Part shown: in pieces, positions 1 to 8,905 of the stretch
How positions within the stretch are numbered: position 1 is the stretch's first letter
Layout: each line of letters opens with the position of its first letter
Notes under the pieces: generated by a model
The model's input: only the letters and a program-made list of their open reading frames with translations
Told to the model about the DNA's origin: nothing
The model's database searches: none
Virus record (IMG/VR): IMGVR_UViG_3300032288_002265
Span: 1-64,000 of that record
From: a virus
Reading direction: 5' to 3' (one strand)
Length of the DNA: 64,000 bases
Made by a program: the position numbers and the translations under genes

Positions 1-2613
1 CCGGCTGATGGTATGTACATCGGCTACGGCAATACGAGCGGAGGCCGGACAAGGATCTATGGTGAAGGATCTACGACTAGCCACTTTTACCCTGACTCAT
101 CGGGCAACCTGTTCCGTAGCGATGGTGTTGCTTACATTCACTCAAGCAATGTCGGGAACTACATCGTACCGCAGACCAACTACACGACTGCAATCAACGC
201 AAGCGGGTATACGTGGATTCGCATACCCTACGCAAGTGGTGATTCATTCAACGGCGGTCAGAGCCCGGTCGAGTTCTATGTAACCCGCAGCATCTACGAC
301 AATAGCAGCACGCCATACGGTGGACCGACAGCCAAGTTCGTAATCCAGAGCATGGAGTGGCACAACGGTCAGCAGATGGGTACGATTCAGTATGGTGAGC
401 GCGGAGACAGTGCTAGTCTTGGTGCCGCTAACTGGATTACACATGCCAAGGTAACAAACTTGTCTGGCGGTGGTTACTGGGTCTACATGCGACTCAGGAC
501 TGGAACTGCTGCTGGTGTTACCTACATGTTCCGCAGGTCTTTAGTCGGTGGCCAAGGTCTTAATCTGTCGGCCATTGAAGCGACAACCGATCCAGGCGGT
601 GCCGCGACTATTTACTACGGGTTCAACCTGATCTCAGCGGGTACTGAGGCGAGGTTTTACCGCGATGGAAACATGGTTCTGGATGCAGGGACCTACAACA
701 GCTACGCCCTCCCTCTCACGGGTGGAACGCTGACTGGAGCCCTGACGGCCACCAGCTTCTCAGGTGCCGGCACCGGACTCACCGGAACTGCGGCGAGCCT
801 AACCGCAGGTGCCGTTGCGTGGACTGGTGTCACTGGAAAGCCGACGACCATCTCTGGCTACGGCATCACTGACATTGTCTCGTCCAACTCGGGATCACCT
901 GTCGCTGCGGACACTACGACCAAGAACGGGTTCTACTACGTCAACTCGAACATCTCGTTGTTCGGTCAGACTGACGGTGCCCTATTCGTCCAGGCTTACG
1001 ACAATACATGGGCCTCTCAGATCTACCAAGACTACCGCACAGGTCAGCTTGCGATACGCGGAAGGAACTCAGGAACATGGCAAGCGTGGAGAACGGTTCT
1101 CGACTCCACCAACTTCCTGACATCAGCGCCAAACTCTGGTGTGACTGCCGGGACGTACAACAACGTCACTGTCAACGCCAAGGGTATCGTTACTGCGGGA
1201 AGCAACGTCAGCTACCTCACTGGGAACCAGACGATCTCACTTACGGGCGATCTCACCGGATCTGGAACCACATCGATCACAGCCACCATCGCGGGCGACT
1301 CGGTTACGAACGCGAAGCTGAAGACGATGGCGGCGACTACCATCAAGGGAAACAATACTGCGGTCGCCAACGCTCCTGCCGATCTGACCCCTGCTCAGGT
1401 GGCGACGATGCTCAGCGGTCAGGCGATGAACATCAACGGTTCATCAGCTTCCTGCACGGGTAACGCGGCGACTGCCACAAACGGTTTCACAGTAAAGCCT
1501 GGATGGGCCGGTGCTCAGAACCTCATCACGGGTCTTGCCAACTTCAATAACTCGGTTCCGTCCGGGTTCTACGAGTATTCTGGAGCCACAAACTCTCCGT
1601 CTGCGACGTGGTACAACCTGATCAACGTCCGTCACAGCAACACTGGAAACGACCACGGCTTCCAGTTGGCCATGAGCTACTACGACGAAATCCTGTGGTC
1701 TCGGACGTATCAAGGCGGCACGGGAGCAAACAACGGTACGTTCACTGCATGGCGAGCCCACCTTCATTCGGGTAATTTCTCGTCCTACGCGCTTCCTCTG
1801 ACGGGCGGCACACTCACTGGAGCTTTGACAGCCACCAGCTTCTCTGGTGCTGGTACGGGCCTCACAGGCACGGCTGCGAGCTTAAGCATCGGAGGTAGTG
1901 CTGGCTCAGTCGCAGCAAGCGGCATTACCGGCCAGACTGGAATGTGGACATCGGCTGCTAGGCCGGGTCCGTACCGCCTCTACCGCCGAGATGTAAACGA
2001 TGCGTACAGCGTCCAGAATTACTGGACCGGGACGTACTGGAGACTGGATGGATACTACAGCAACGATACGGTCCACGCTGGCTGCAGCGTAGCTTATGCA
2101 GACACGGCTGGTAGTGTATCAACGATTGCTGATGGCGCTGTTTCAACCACAGCTAAACTAGCTAACAGTGTTGTCACTTACGCCAAGATTCAGAATGTCG
2201 GCTCGTCGTCAGTGCTCGGAAACACGAGCGCATCTGTCTCACAGGCACCGCAGGAAATCACGTTCGCTAACCTCGGGCCGTACATCAACGGCGTCGCTCG
2301 CGCCTGGGTTACGTTCAACGAGAACCCGTCCACTGGAGCGATCACGATCAACGCGAGCTTTGGCATCTCCAGCGTCACGCGCATCAACTACGGACAGTAC
2401 CGTGTCAACTTCAGCACCGCATTCGCAGACGCGCACTACGCGGTTTCTGGCACGATCGGATACGAGTCCAACGGTGGGTACCTGTACGGCGGATTCCTGA
2501 ACATACCTCGCGTTGCTACGCCAAAGACCACCACCTACTGTGAAGTCACTGCGAGCTACGGTGACGGCAACACCTACAACGCTCGCTTCGTCCACGTCGT
2601 GTTCAATCGATAA
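1..2613 (+). CDS. Tail fibre protein (5' end outside window)
   Basis: The frame is open to the left edge and the first ATG is at 13, so the true start is probably upstream. The visible part is about 870 residues rich in Gly, Ser, Thr, Asn and Tyr. It carries the YALPLTGGTLTG motif that is common in phage tail fibres, twice (near residues 230 and 590), each inside an almost identical stretch of about 34 residues. There are further degenerate repeats of the type AKL...TIKGNN. The last 100 residues look like a compact beta-rich receptor-binding tip with no intramolecular chaperone signature. It is followed 3 bp later by a fibre-associated gene. Role as host-recognition fibre is inferred from motifs and context; the receptor is unknown. 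Confidence 0.85.
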   Translation, partial: PADGMYIGYGNTSGGRTRIYGEGSTTSHFYPDSSGNLFRSDGVAYIHSSNVGNYIVPQTNYTTAINASGYTWIRIPYASGDSFNGGQSPVEFYVTRSIYDNSSTPYGGPTAKFVIQSMEWHNGQQMGTIQYGERGDSASLGAANWITHAKVTNLSGGGYWVYMRLRTGTAAGVTYMFRRSLVGGQGLNLSAIEATTDPGGAATIYYGFNLISAGTEARFYRDGNMVLDAGTYNSYALPLTGGTLTGALTATSFSGAGTGLTGTAASLTAGAVAWTGVTGKPTTISGYGITDIVSSNSGSPVAADTTTKNGFYYVNSNISLFGQTDGALFVQAYDNTWASQIYQDYRTGQLAIRGRNSGTWQAWRTVLDSTNFLTSAPNSGVTAGTYNNVTVNAKGIVTAGSNVSYLTGNQTISLTGDLTGSGTTSITATIAGDSVTNAKLKTMAATTIKGNNTAVANAPADLTPAQVATMLSGQAMNINGSSASCTGNAATATNGFTVKPGWAGAQNLITGLANFNNSVPSGFYEYSGATNSPSATWYNLINVRHSNTGNDHGFQLAMSYYDEILWSRTYQGGTGANNGTFTAWRAHLHSGNFSSYALPLTGGTLTGALTATSFSGAGTGLTGTAASLSIGGSAGSVAASGITGQTGMWTSAARPGPYRLYRRDVNDAYSVQNYWTGTYWRLDGYYSNDTVHAGCSVAYADTAGSVSTIADGAVSTTAKLANSVVTYAKIQNVGSSSVLGNTSASVSQAPQEITFANLGPYINGVARAWVTFNENPSTGAITINASFGISSVTRINYGQYRVNFSTAFADAHYAVSGTIGYESNGGYLYGGFLNIPRVATPKTTTYCEVTASYGDGNTYNARFVHVVFNR

Positions 2614-2616
2614 CCC

Positions 2617-3099
2617 ATGAAAGTCATCGTCTTCACTGGAGACACCGGGAATGCCTGTGTGCTGACTCCGGTCTACCCACCAGACCTAACCCAAGAGCAG
2701 GAGGTCGAGTTCCTTGCCCAACGTCAGCAGCGCGACATTCCGCCGTTCGCAGACGGCACTTCACGCCAGTCGTTCATCAAGGACTCTGACTCGAGCGAGG
2801 TGAAGGAGATGACTTACCTGTTCAGCGCATGGCGAATCGACAGTGCTGGAAACATCACATTGGACAGAGCGGCCGCAGAGGAGTTGAAGCGCAGCCAGTT
2901 CCGAGCCCTCCGCAAGCCGCTCCTTGAGAAGCTGGACGTGGAGTTCATGCGAGCCCTTGAATCTGGAGACAGTGTCCTGTTAGCCTCAATCTCGACAAAG
3001 AAGAAGGAGCTTCGAGACGTCACGTTAATTGACATGTCGATGTACGACACTCCGAAGACGCTCAACGAGTTCCTTCCAGACTCACTCAAAAACAGCTAG
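2617..3099 (+). CDS. Tail-fibre-associated phage protein
   Basis: 160 residues, starting directly after the fibre stop with no obvious ribosome site (TAACCC then ATG). The C-terminal half (about 85-150) follows a pattern familiar from proteins encoded next to phage fibre genes: FSAWRID...NITLDRAAAEEL, then a helical LRKPLLEKLDVEFMRALESG and KKKELRDVT. Such proteins are often named tail fibre assembly or accessory proteins; whether it is a chaperone or a virion part cannot be told here. No signal peptide or membrane segment is seen. Confidence 0.6.
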   Translation: MKVIVFTGDTGNACVLTPVYPPDLTQEQEVEFLAQRQQRDIPPFADGTSRQSFIKDSDSSEVKEMTYLFSAWRIDSAGNITLDRAAAEELKRSQFRALRKPLLEKLDVEFMRALESGDSVLLASISTKKKELRDVTLIDMSMYDTPKTLNEFLPDSLKNS

Positions 3100-3104
3100 C
3101 CCAC

Positions 3105-3422
3105 ATGCAAAACAACTACCGCAAGATCGAGCCGGCCCCCGTGCTGGACAAGACCGCCAACGCCATCTGCATCCCGTATGCGAACGTGCAGTTGTTCCAG
3201 AACTGCACCGCTCAATACGAGGTGCGCCAGATCACCGAAATCCCGACGCTGCCTGACGGCCAGGTGCTGCCGGCGATGTGGGGTCCGGTGTTGATGACCG
3301 GCACCATTGTCCTTTCAGGCGATGACTACAATTCTTGGGGTGCCGACGACAACTACCTCTACGAGAAGGTGGCCGAGAAGCTCGGATTGACCTTGATTTC
3401 AGAGACGGAGACTGGTCAGTAA
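3105..3422 (+). CDS. Hypothetical phage protein in tail-fibre operon
   Basis: 105 residues, no family recognised. It has a mixed composition with two Cys in the N-terminal half (near residues 23 and 31) and an acidic C-terminus. The gene is packed between the fibre-associated gene (5 bp gap) and a small coiled-coil gene, so it is likely co-transcribed with virion genes. The start follows TAGCCCAC with no clear SD. Confidence 0.55.
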   Translation: MQNNYRKIEPAPVLDKTANAICIPYANVQLFQNCTAQYEVRQITEIPTLPDGQVLPAMWGPVLMTGTIVLSGDDYNSWGADDNYLYEKVAEKLGLTLISETETGQ

Positions 3423-3461
3423 TAACCCCGCCGGCACATCGCTGGCATCACAAGGAGAGAA

Positions 3462-3701
3462 ATGACAACTGAGAAGATCACCGAATACCGTTCCACCCTG
3501 CTGAACCAGAAGAACGCTCTGGATTCCGAGGTGCAACGTCTCCAGGTCGCCCTGGAGCAGACCAAGAACAACGCCATCGCCACTGCCGGAGCCATCCAGG
3601 CTCTCGACAACCTGACCCGCGAGGAGCAGGCCCAGCAGGAAGCTGCCGCAAAGGCCGAGGCCGAGAAGTCTGCTCCGAAGGCTGAGCCCGCTGCGAAGTA
3701 A
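3462..3701 (+). CDS. Small coiled-coil protein
   Basis: 79 residues with a good ribosome site (AAGGAGAG just before the ATG). Residues 1-60 form a heptad-rich coiled coil, and the C-terminal 25 residues are an Ala/Lys/Glu-rich tail. Size and position among tail genes would fit a small structural or assembly protein, but no specific role can be assigned. The stop is 2 bp before the GTG start of the glycosyltransferase. Confidence 0.6.
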   Translation: MTTEKITEYRSTLLNQKNALDSEVQRLQVALEQTKNNAIATAGAIQALDNLTREEQAQQEAAAKAEAEKSAPKAEPAAK

Positions 3702-3703
3702 TT

Positions 3704-5386
3704 GTGAAGCAAGGTGTCGTCGTGGCGATGGCCACGCATAACTCGGAACGCTTCATCGAGCGCACGCTGAGTTCCATCAATGCGACGTTCAATGGAAGCG
3801 ACCGGCAGTATGCGCTGGTCATCGCCGACGACGCCTCTTCCGATTCCACGCTGACCAAGGCACGGCGCTTTCAAAGCTCCGCAGCCTACCGATCCACGCT
3901 CGGATTCACCAAAGCCTCGTGCGTTGGAGAGTCCAAGAACAGAGCCTCAATGATGGCTCTTCCATTCCTGGAGCAGTTCCCGTGGGTGCTCTGGATGGAT
4001 GACGACGACGAGATGCTGCCAGGTCGCCTGCAGCTGATCGACAAGATGGAAGCACACGGACAGAAAGCGGCGGTTGGTGACTGGATCCACTCGTTCGATG
4101 ATGGCTCAAGGAGGGAGTTCATCACCGGGGACTGGTCTATTGCCAACCGCTGCTTCTCTCCCTGCATGACGGCGATCCACGGGAGTCTGATTCCCAAGAC
4201 CGGGAAGTACTTTCACCACGCGCCGACCAACGTCTACGAGGACTTGGCCACGCACTCACTGATGACGCTCAACGGCGTCCACTGGTGTTACCACGGCGGG
4301 TTCAACATCCACACCTACCATCGCCGGGGCGACAGTTGGTCTGGTATGGGTGACCGGTCGCACGAGATCCTGAAGCAGTCGGTCGAGTACATGGCCGAAT
4401 TCAGGAACACCACGAACATCCGTAGCTTCTGCACGGTGGCGATCGGTTCGCACGCGATCAGTGAGCTTCGGCTCATGGTCAAGACGCTGCGCCTGCACAA
4501 CAACCACCAGCCGCTGACGATCCTGACCGATCCAGCCGGGGCCACTGAGATCGCTGGACTAGACCTTTCGGACGAGGAGCGCGGCACCACCCGCCTCATC
4601 ATCGAGCACGAGTTGGACAAGAAGGCTGCAATGTTCCCGGAGTGGAGCACCAAGTACCAGGCAGCGAACCTTGCGCCGGCTGCGATGATCTCGAAGATGA
4701 GGGTAATCCAGAACGCTATCTCAGCGTTCGGAAACACGCTCTTCATTGACGCTGACCAGATCATCCTGCGCGAGATCAACGAGCAGGTCAGGAACTCCAT
4801 CGGGCTCGTGCATGAGGGGCCGAACACGATGTCCTGGCCGATGGGTGAGAGCGATTGGCCTCTCCACTTCCTTGGTGCCTACAACGGCGGGATGGTGTTC
4901 TTCGATCAGGACTCGGCCCACAAGGTGGCCTGGTGGGCCGACGAATACGTCCGCTCGTACCTCTGGTGCGGCGACGACTCGAAGCCTCACGGTGGGTTCA
5001 ATGATCAGTCCATGCTGGAGATGATCGCAGCGACCGCACCGGTTCACGCCTTCCACCGGGGCTACGGCGTCAGCGTGTACCGCATGGAGCGTGGCATCTG
5101 GCCTGACGTGAAGGCTGGTAACATCACGTTCCACCACGCCACCAGCATCGTCGGAGGGCGCGACCTGTTCTACCAGGGATGGCCTATGATGACGATCCAT
5201 CAGCACTTCAGGAACCAGTTCTGGCACACAGACGGCCGCGAGCTCTTCACCCAGGCGCTGTCGATGTCCTCGAACCCGAAGCACGTCCGGACGCTGGAGT
5301 GGATTCGCGAGGGGATGCCGCCGGAAGAACAGGTGTTGAGTAGACGCCGTCGGGTACGTTACCTTGCATCAAAGGTTGCAGCATGA
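3704..5386 (+). CDS. Two-domain glycosyltransferase (GT2-like plus second GT-A-like)
   Basis: 560 residues with a GTG start 2 bp after the previous stop. Residues 5-215 form a GT2-like GT-A domain: the nucleotide-binding start ATHNSERFIERTLSSI, ADDASSDST at 41-49, and an acidic metal-binding cluster WMDDDDEM at 97-104. From about residue 240 a second transferase-like domain begins (TVAIGSHAISELRLMVKTL) with a DAD metal motif at 349-351. Known GT-A enzymes transfer a sugar from a nucleotide sugar to an acceptor; acceptor and sugar are unknown here. Position inside the tail operon suggests modification of virion proteins or host surface glycans. The double domain is unusual for a phage. Confidence 0.8.
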   Translation: MKQGVVVAMATHNSERFIERTLSSINATFNGSDRQYALVIADDASSDSTLTKARRFQSSAAYRSTLGFTKASCVGESKNRASMMALPFLEQFPWVLWMDDDDEMLPGRLQLIDKMEAHGQKAAVGDWIHSFDDGSRREFITGDWSIANRCFSPCMTAIHGSLIPKTGKYFHHAPTNVYEDLATHSLMTLNGVHWCYHGGFNIHTYHRRGDSWSGMGDRSHEILKQSVEYMAEFRNTTNIRSFCTVAIGSHAISELRLMVKTLRLHNNHQPLTILTDPAGATEIAGLDLSDEERGTTRLIIEHELDKKAAMFPEWSTKYQAANLAPAAMISKMRVIQNAISAFGNTLFIDADQIILREINEQVRNSIGLVHEGPNTMSWPMGESDWPLHFLGAYNGGMVFFDQDSAHKVAWWADEYVRSYLWCGDDSKPHGGFNDQSMLEMIAATAPVHAFHRGYGVSVYRMERGIWPDVKAGNITFHHATSIVGGRDLFYQGWPMMTIHQHFRNQFWHTDGRELFTQALSMSSNPKHVRTLEWIREGMPPEEQVLSRRRRVRYLASKVAA

Positions 5387-6729
5387 TCCCCACAAACATT
5401 CAGCTTACACTCCGAATCCCTAAAGGCTCTCCTCTCACCGCCGAGGAGGTCGATGCAAACTTCACCAGGCTGCGCGACGCCATCACGGCGCTGGCCGAGG
5501 AGTTCTCGCTGTCCCGGGTGGTCATCGGCAATGAGCCTCCTGCCGGTGAGCGCGAGGGCGTGCTGTGGATCCCGGCCGACTTCCGTGGCATCTACGTCTG
5601 GAACAGCGCGACCAGCCAGTGGGTGCTCCTGACGCCCAAGGAGGTCATCAACGCGACCGACACCGGCACCGGGGCGAACTTCATTATCCAGGTGCCCGAG
5701 GGCATCTCGAACTACTCCGACCTGGAGGGACGCCTGATCGTGATGAAGGCGTCGCACAACTCGACCGGCACCTCGAAGCTGAAGGTTAAGAACTCGGCCG
5801 GCACACTGTTCGACAACGACGGTCTGAACTTCTTCAACCACTACCTCGGCTCCATAGAGGCGAACGACATCAAGGCGGGCCAGAAGGTTCTGCTGGTCTA
5901 CAACACCGGCAACTTCCAGATGCTCTCGCCGACGCCTCCTGTGCGGGTTGGTGATCTGCGGAACGTCTACACCTACCAGAGCAACTTGGCTGCGGTGCCG
6001 TCCAGTTCTGGTGGTGTGCTGACCTACACGCACGGCCTGACCCATGCTGGCAACGCAGTCGTGCCTTCCATCGTGAGCGTCAAGCTGCGTCGAAAGGGGA
6101 GCGACTTCACCCACACCAGTGGTCTTGTCGTTAAGGTTGGAGATGAGATCTCAGCTGAGGCGCTATGGACAGCGACTCGTGGATCTGAGAACGAGATGTT
6201 CTGGCCGGTAGTTCGAGTGTTCTCTTCGGCCACAGAGATCCGCGTGCAGTTCTACTATCCAGCCGGAATAGCTCTGCCATGGAACTGGCTCAACAAGAAC
6301 GGAAGCACAAATTCGGCTGACCGTGGTGGAATCAGTGAGAGTGGTGCATACACCAACTGGGAGGTTCGTGTGAACGCAATGGCATTCAACCCAGACCAGC
6401 TTGGATCCACTTCAGGAGGCAATCAGTCTGGCGGATCGAACGCCCCGGTCATCACCACTCAGCCGGCGAACCAGTCCCAGACTCAAGGGAATGACATCAC
6501 GCTGACGCTCACGGCCAGCTACGGCACTTCGGTCGACTGGTATTACGAAGGATCCCAGGTCTCTGGCTCGAGGTTCTCGGACAGCGATGTTGTCAGCGGG
6601 ACCACGGTGACCTCCACGCTGGTGATCGACAACGTCACCATGTCTGACAACGGGAAGAAGGTCTACGCCATCGTCAACGGCCCTGGTGGCAGCGTCACCA
6701 GCACCGAGGCAACCCTTACTGTCACGTGA
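5383..6729 (+). CDS. Virion-associated protein with C-terminal Ig-like domain
   Basis: 448 residues, overlapping the previous gene by an ATGA. The N-terminus is a small helical segment (LTAEEVDANFTRLRDAITAL), a pattern often seen at the start of phage tail appendage proteins. The middle is beta-rich with no family recognised. Residues about 355-448 form an Ig-like domain (PVITTQPANQSQTQGNDITLT..., then VDWYYEGSQVSG, ending in STEATLTVT). Ig-like domains on phage structural proteins are known to bind carbohydrate or cell surfaces weakly. A surface decoration or short fibre is the likeliest role. Confidence 0.7.
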   Translation: MIPTNIQLTLRIPKGSPLTAEEVDANFTRLRDAITALAEEFSLSRVVIGNEPPAGEREGVLWIPADFRGIYVWNSATSQWVLLTPKEVINATDTGTGANFIIQVPEGISNYSDLEGRLIVMKASHNSTGTSKLKVKNSAGTLFDNDGLNFFNHYLGSIEANDIKAGQKVLLVYNTGNFQMLSPTPPVRVGDLRNVYTYQSNLAAVPSSSGGVLTYTHGLTHAGNAVVPSIVSVKLRRKGSDFTHTSGLVVKVGDEISAEALWTATRGSENEMFWPVVRVFSSATEIRVQFYYPAGIALPWNWLNKNGSTNSADRGGISESGAYTNWEVRVNAMAFNPDQLGSTSGGNQSGGSNAPVITTQPANQSQTQGNDITLTLTASYGTSVDWYYEGSQVSGSRFSDSDVVSGTTVTSTLVIDNVTMSDNGKKVYAIVNGPGGSVTSTEATLTVT

Positions 6730-7232
6730 TCGACGAACAGAAGGACCACGACCCGCTCTACGATTTCGCCAGGTGGTGGCTGACCGAGTGCTCGGCCACA
6801 CCGATGCCTCCGTTCAAGGACGGCGTCCACTTCCTGGCTGCGTTCGTTGGCACCACTCTGTTCCGCCACCGAGAATACCAGGTGCAGATGTGGACGTGTG
6901 CCCCGAACTCCGTCATCCCGGAGCACAGCCACCCGGGCGTGGACAACATCCAGATCTACCTCTGGGGCCAGGTCCACCTCACACACAACGGCCAGCCGGT
7001 GATCAGCGACGACCAGATGGGCGAGAAGGACGGACTGTCCGCCGCCTACTCCTCGTCGATCCGCATCCTCCCTGGTGAGACCCATGGTGCCCGAATTGGC
7101 TCGATGGGTGGTGCCTTCCTCACGATCCAGCGGTGGCTCGACGGCAACCCCAAGAGCGTGGCCACGGCGTGGTCAGGGGATCCACTGAATGAGGATCACG
7201 TCCGCGAACTGAACAATGACAAGGCTGCTTGA
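6726..7232 (+). CDS. Cupin-fold protein
   Basis: 168 residues, GTG start overlapping the previous stop (GTGA). Two short cupin motifs are visible: HSHPGVDNIQIYLWG (about 59-73), with the two metal-binding His, and RILPGETHGARIG (about 114-126) with the third His. Cupins bind a metal and act as dioxygenases, isomerases, sugar-modifying enzymes or simple binding domains, so the reaction cannot be named. It overlaps the following acetyltransferase by 17 bp, suggesting tight co-expression with it and with the nearby glycosyltransferase. Confidence 0.65.
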   Translation: MIDEQKDHDPLYDFARWWLTECSATPMPPFKDGVHFLAAFVGTTLFRHREYQVQMWTCAPNSVIPEHSHPGVDNIQIYLWGQVHLTHNGQPVISDDQMGEKDGLSAAYSSSIRILPGETHGARIGSMGGAFLTIQRWLDGNPKSVATAWSGDPLNEDHVRELNNDKAA

Positions 7233-7668
7233 GCGCAGTGAACTGCCGATGTGCGTCAGGGGAGGCGGGCTCTTCTTCAAGGAGAGTCAGCTAACCTTGG
7301 AGTTCAAGCCCGATGTATTCCTCGATCGCATTGGCGGTCTGATGGATGCCGGCGTGGCTGGCGTGATCGGCAGCTTCGACTCGGACGGAACGATCCAGGG
7401 CGCACTGGCGTTCTCACTCTACGACGACATCTACACCGGGGACAAGACAGCCACAGAGATGTGGTGGTTCGTCCTGCCTGAGCACCGTGGCGGATCGGTG
7501 GCAATGCGCCTCATTCGGTCGTTTGAGAAACTGGCTGCGCTGAAGGGCTGCAAAAGGATCTGCATGATCCATCTGGCTGCGCTCCAGAAGGATCGGCTTT
7601 CCGAGCTTTACCAGGCCATGGGATACCAGCTGATCGAGTGCTGCTACTCGAAGCCCATCGGGGGTTGA
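7216..7668 (+). CDS. GNAT-family N-acetyltransferase
   Basis: 150 residues. The core GNAT features are present: a beta strand EMWWFVLPEHRGG followed by the acetyl-CoA-binding turn and helix (SVAMRLIRSFEKLA), then ICMIHLAAL and the C-terminal LYQAMGYQLIECCYSK motif. GNAT enzymes transfer an acyl group from CoA to an amine or hydroxyl. Related small GNATs lie next to ejection-protein genes in many podoviruses, but their substrate is not established. The gene overlaps the cupin and lies upstream of the internal virion genes. Confidence 0.75.
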   Translation: MTRLLERSELPMCVRGGGLFFKESQLTLEFKPDVFLDRIGGLMDAGVAGVIGSFDSDGTIQGALAFSLYDDIYTGDKTATEMWWFVLPEHRGGSVAMRLIRSFEKLAALKGCKRICMIHLAALQKDRLSELYQAMGYQLIECCYSKPIGG

Positions 7669-7735
7669 TTTCGTAAAAGCGTTTCCCTTTACTAAGGGCA
7701 ACAGACGCCAAGGAGGTGTCTCCCAAAGGAACGCC

Positions 7736-8899
7736 ATGTCATTCATTAGCGGAACGGTCTCAGGTGTTTTGGGTGCAAGTGCCCAGAACAAGGCCACGAA
7801 GACCAATATGCAGATCGCTCGTGAGACCAACGAGGCGAACCTGCGGATGTTTCAAGAGAGCCGTGGTGCTGGCGGGAGCTCGATCCTCCCGACCTACCTG
7901 GAACCCGGCACCGAGAAGGTCATCGCCAATCGCGCTGCTGCTGCCGCACAGGCCATGTTTCCGGAGAACCCGGAGATGCAGCTGGCCCAATACCAGGCGA
8001 TCCTCGAGCAGATGCGTCCGACAATCCAGGCCGGCACCGCTCAGCTGGAGGGTATCTACAACGGTAATCTCGAGGCCGAGCGTTCTGCCGCCCTGGCTCC
8101 AGTTCTCGCCGCCCGGATGGGCATGGCTGACGCCAACATCGACGCCATCAACATGGCCGGTCAGGACGCGATCAACCGTCTCAGTGCCCAGGACGCGCTC
8201 AAGGGATACCAGGGCACCGGTAGCTTTGCTCAGAACCGGATCCTCGATGGGCTCATGCAAGCCCGCCAGCAGGCTGCGATGCAGAAGGCTGGCAGCGTCC
8301 TTCAGAACGAGCTCGACAAGAAACAGTTGTCCGACGCCATGTCGCAGCTGCGCCTGTCTTCTGTCGATGCACCGATCAACCGGCTCGGCCAGCTGACCAA
8401 GGCTGATCAGGCTCCTCAGATGGCCCTCGGCGATCTCAGCCAGGCTGCGACTCGGCCGATGGAGTTCTTCCGTATCTCCCCGCAGGCCTTCCAGGCCCAA
8501 CGTCCCGACCCTGTCAGCGCCGTCCCTGGTGCCGCACAGCTTGCGTTGCAGGGCGTGTCCCAGACCGGCGGACAGGTGCTCGGAGCCTACCTACAGAGCA
8601 AGGGTACACTGTTCGGAGGCAAGGGGTGGGGTGCCGCCTCTGGAGGTGGATCGCTTCCGGCTGTTGCTGACTCGGCCACCGGCCTGTTTGTTGGCGAGTG
8701 CAGCGTCGCACGCTTGGTCATGCCTGAGTCGTGGGAGGCGTTCTTCTTCTACAAGGAACTGCTCGCTCCGAAATGGTTCCGTGATCTCTACAACGAGAAC
8801 GCTCGAGGATTCGCTTGCTGGCTACAGAACAAACCGACCGCTCAGTCGATTGTTCGCCGCCTGATGACTGGACGCATCAACTCAATCTTCAACCGATAA
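7736..8899 (+). CDS. Internal virion (ejection) protein, small
   Basis: 387 residues, preceded by AAGGAGG about 20 nt upstream and a nearer AAAGGAA. Residues 1-270 are Ala/Gln/Met-rich and mostly helical with no transmembrane segment, typical of DNA-ejection proteins of podoviruses. A Gly-rich linker (about 295-310) leads to a compact C-terminal domain (CSVARLVMPESWEAFFFYKELL). It heads a run of three genes ending in a giant protein, as in the internal-core modules of T7-like phages. The function (injected with DNA, forms a conduit) is inferred from this context. Confidence 0.65.
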   Translation: MSFISGTVSGVLGASAQNKATKTNMQIARETNEANLRMFQESRGAGGSSILPTYLEPGTEKVIANRAAAAAQAMFPENPEMQLAQYQAILEQMRPTIQAGTAQLEGIYNGNLEAERSAALAPVLAARMGMADANIDAINMAGQDAINRLSAQDALKGYQGTGSFAQNRILDGLMQARQQAAMQKAGSVLQNELDKKQLSDAMSQLRLSSVDAPINRLGQLTKADQAPQMALGDLSQAATRPMEFFRISPQAFQAQRPDPVSAVPGAAQLALQGVSQTGGQVLGAYLQSKGTLFGGKGWGAASGGGSLPAVADSATGLFVGECSVARLVMPESWEAFFFYKELLAPKWFRDLYNENARGFACWLQNKPTAQSIVRRLMTGRINSIFNR

Positions 8900-8905
8900 T
8901 CAGCT

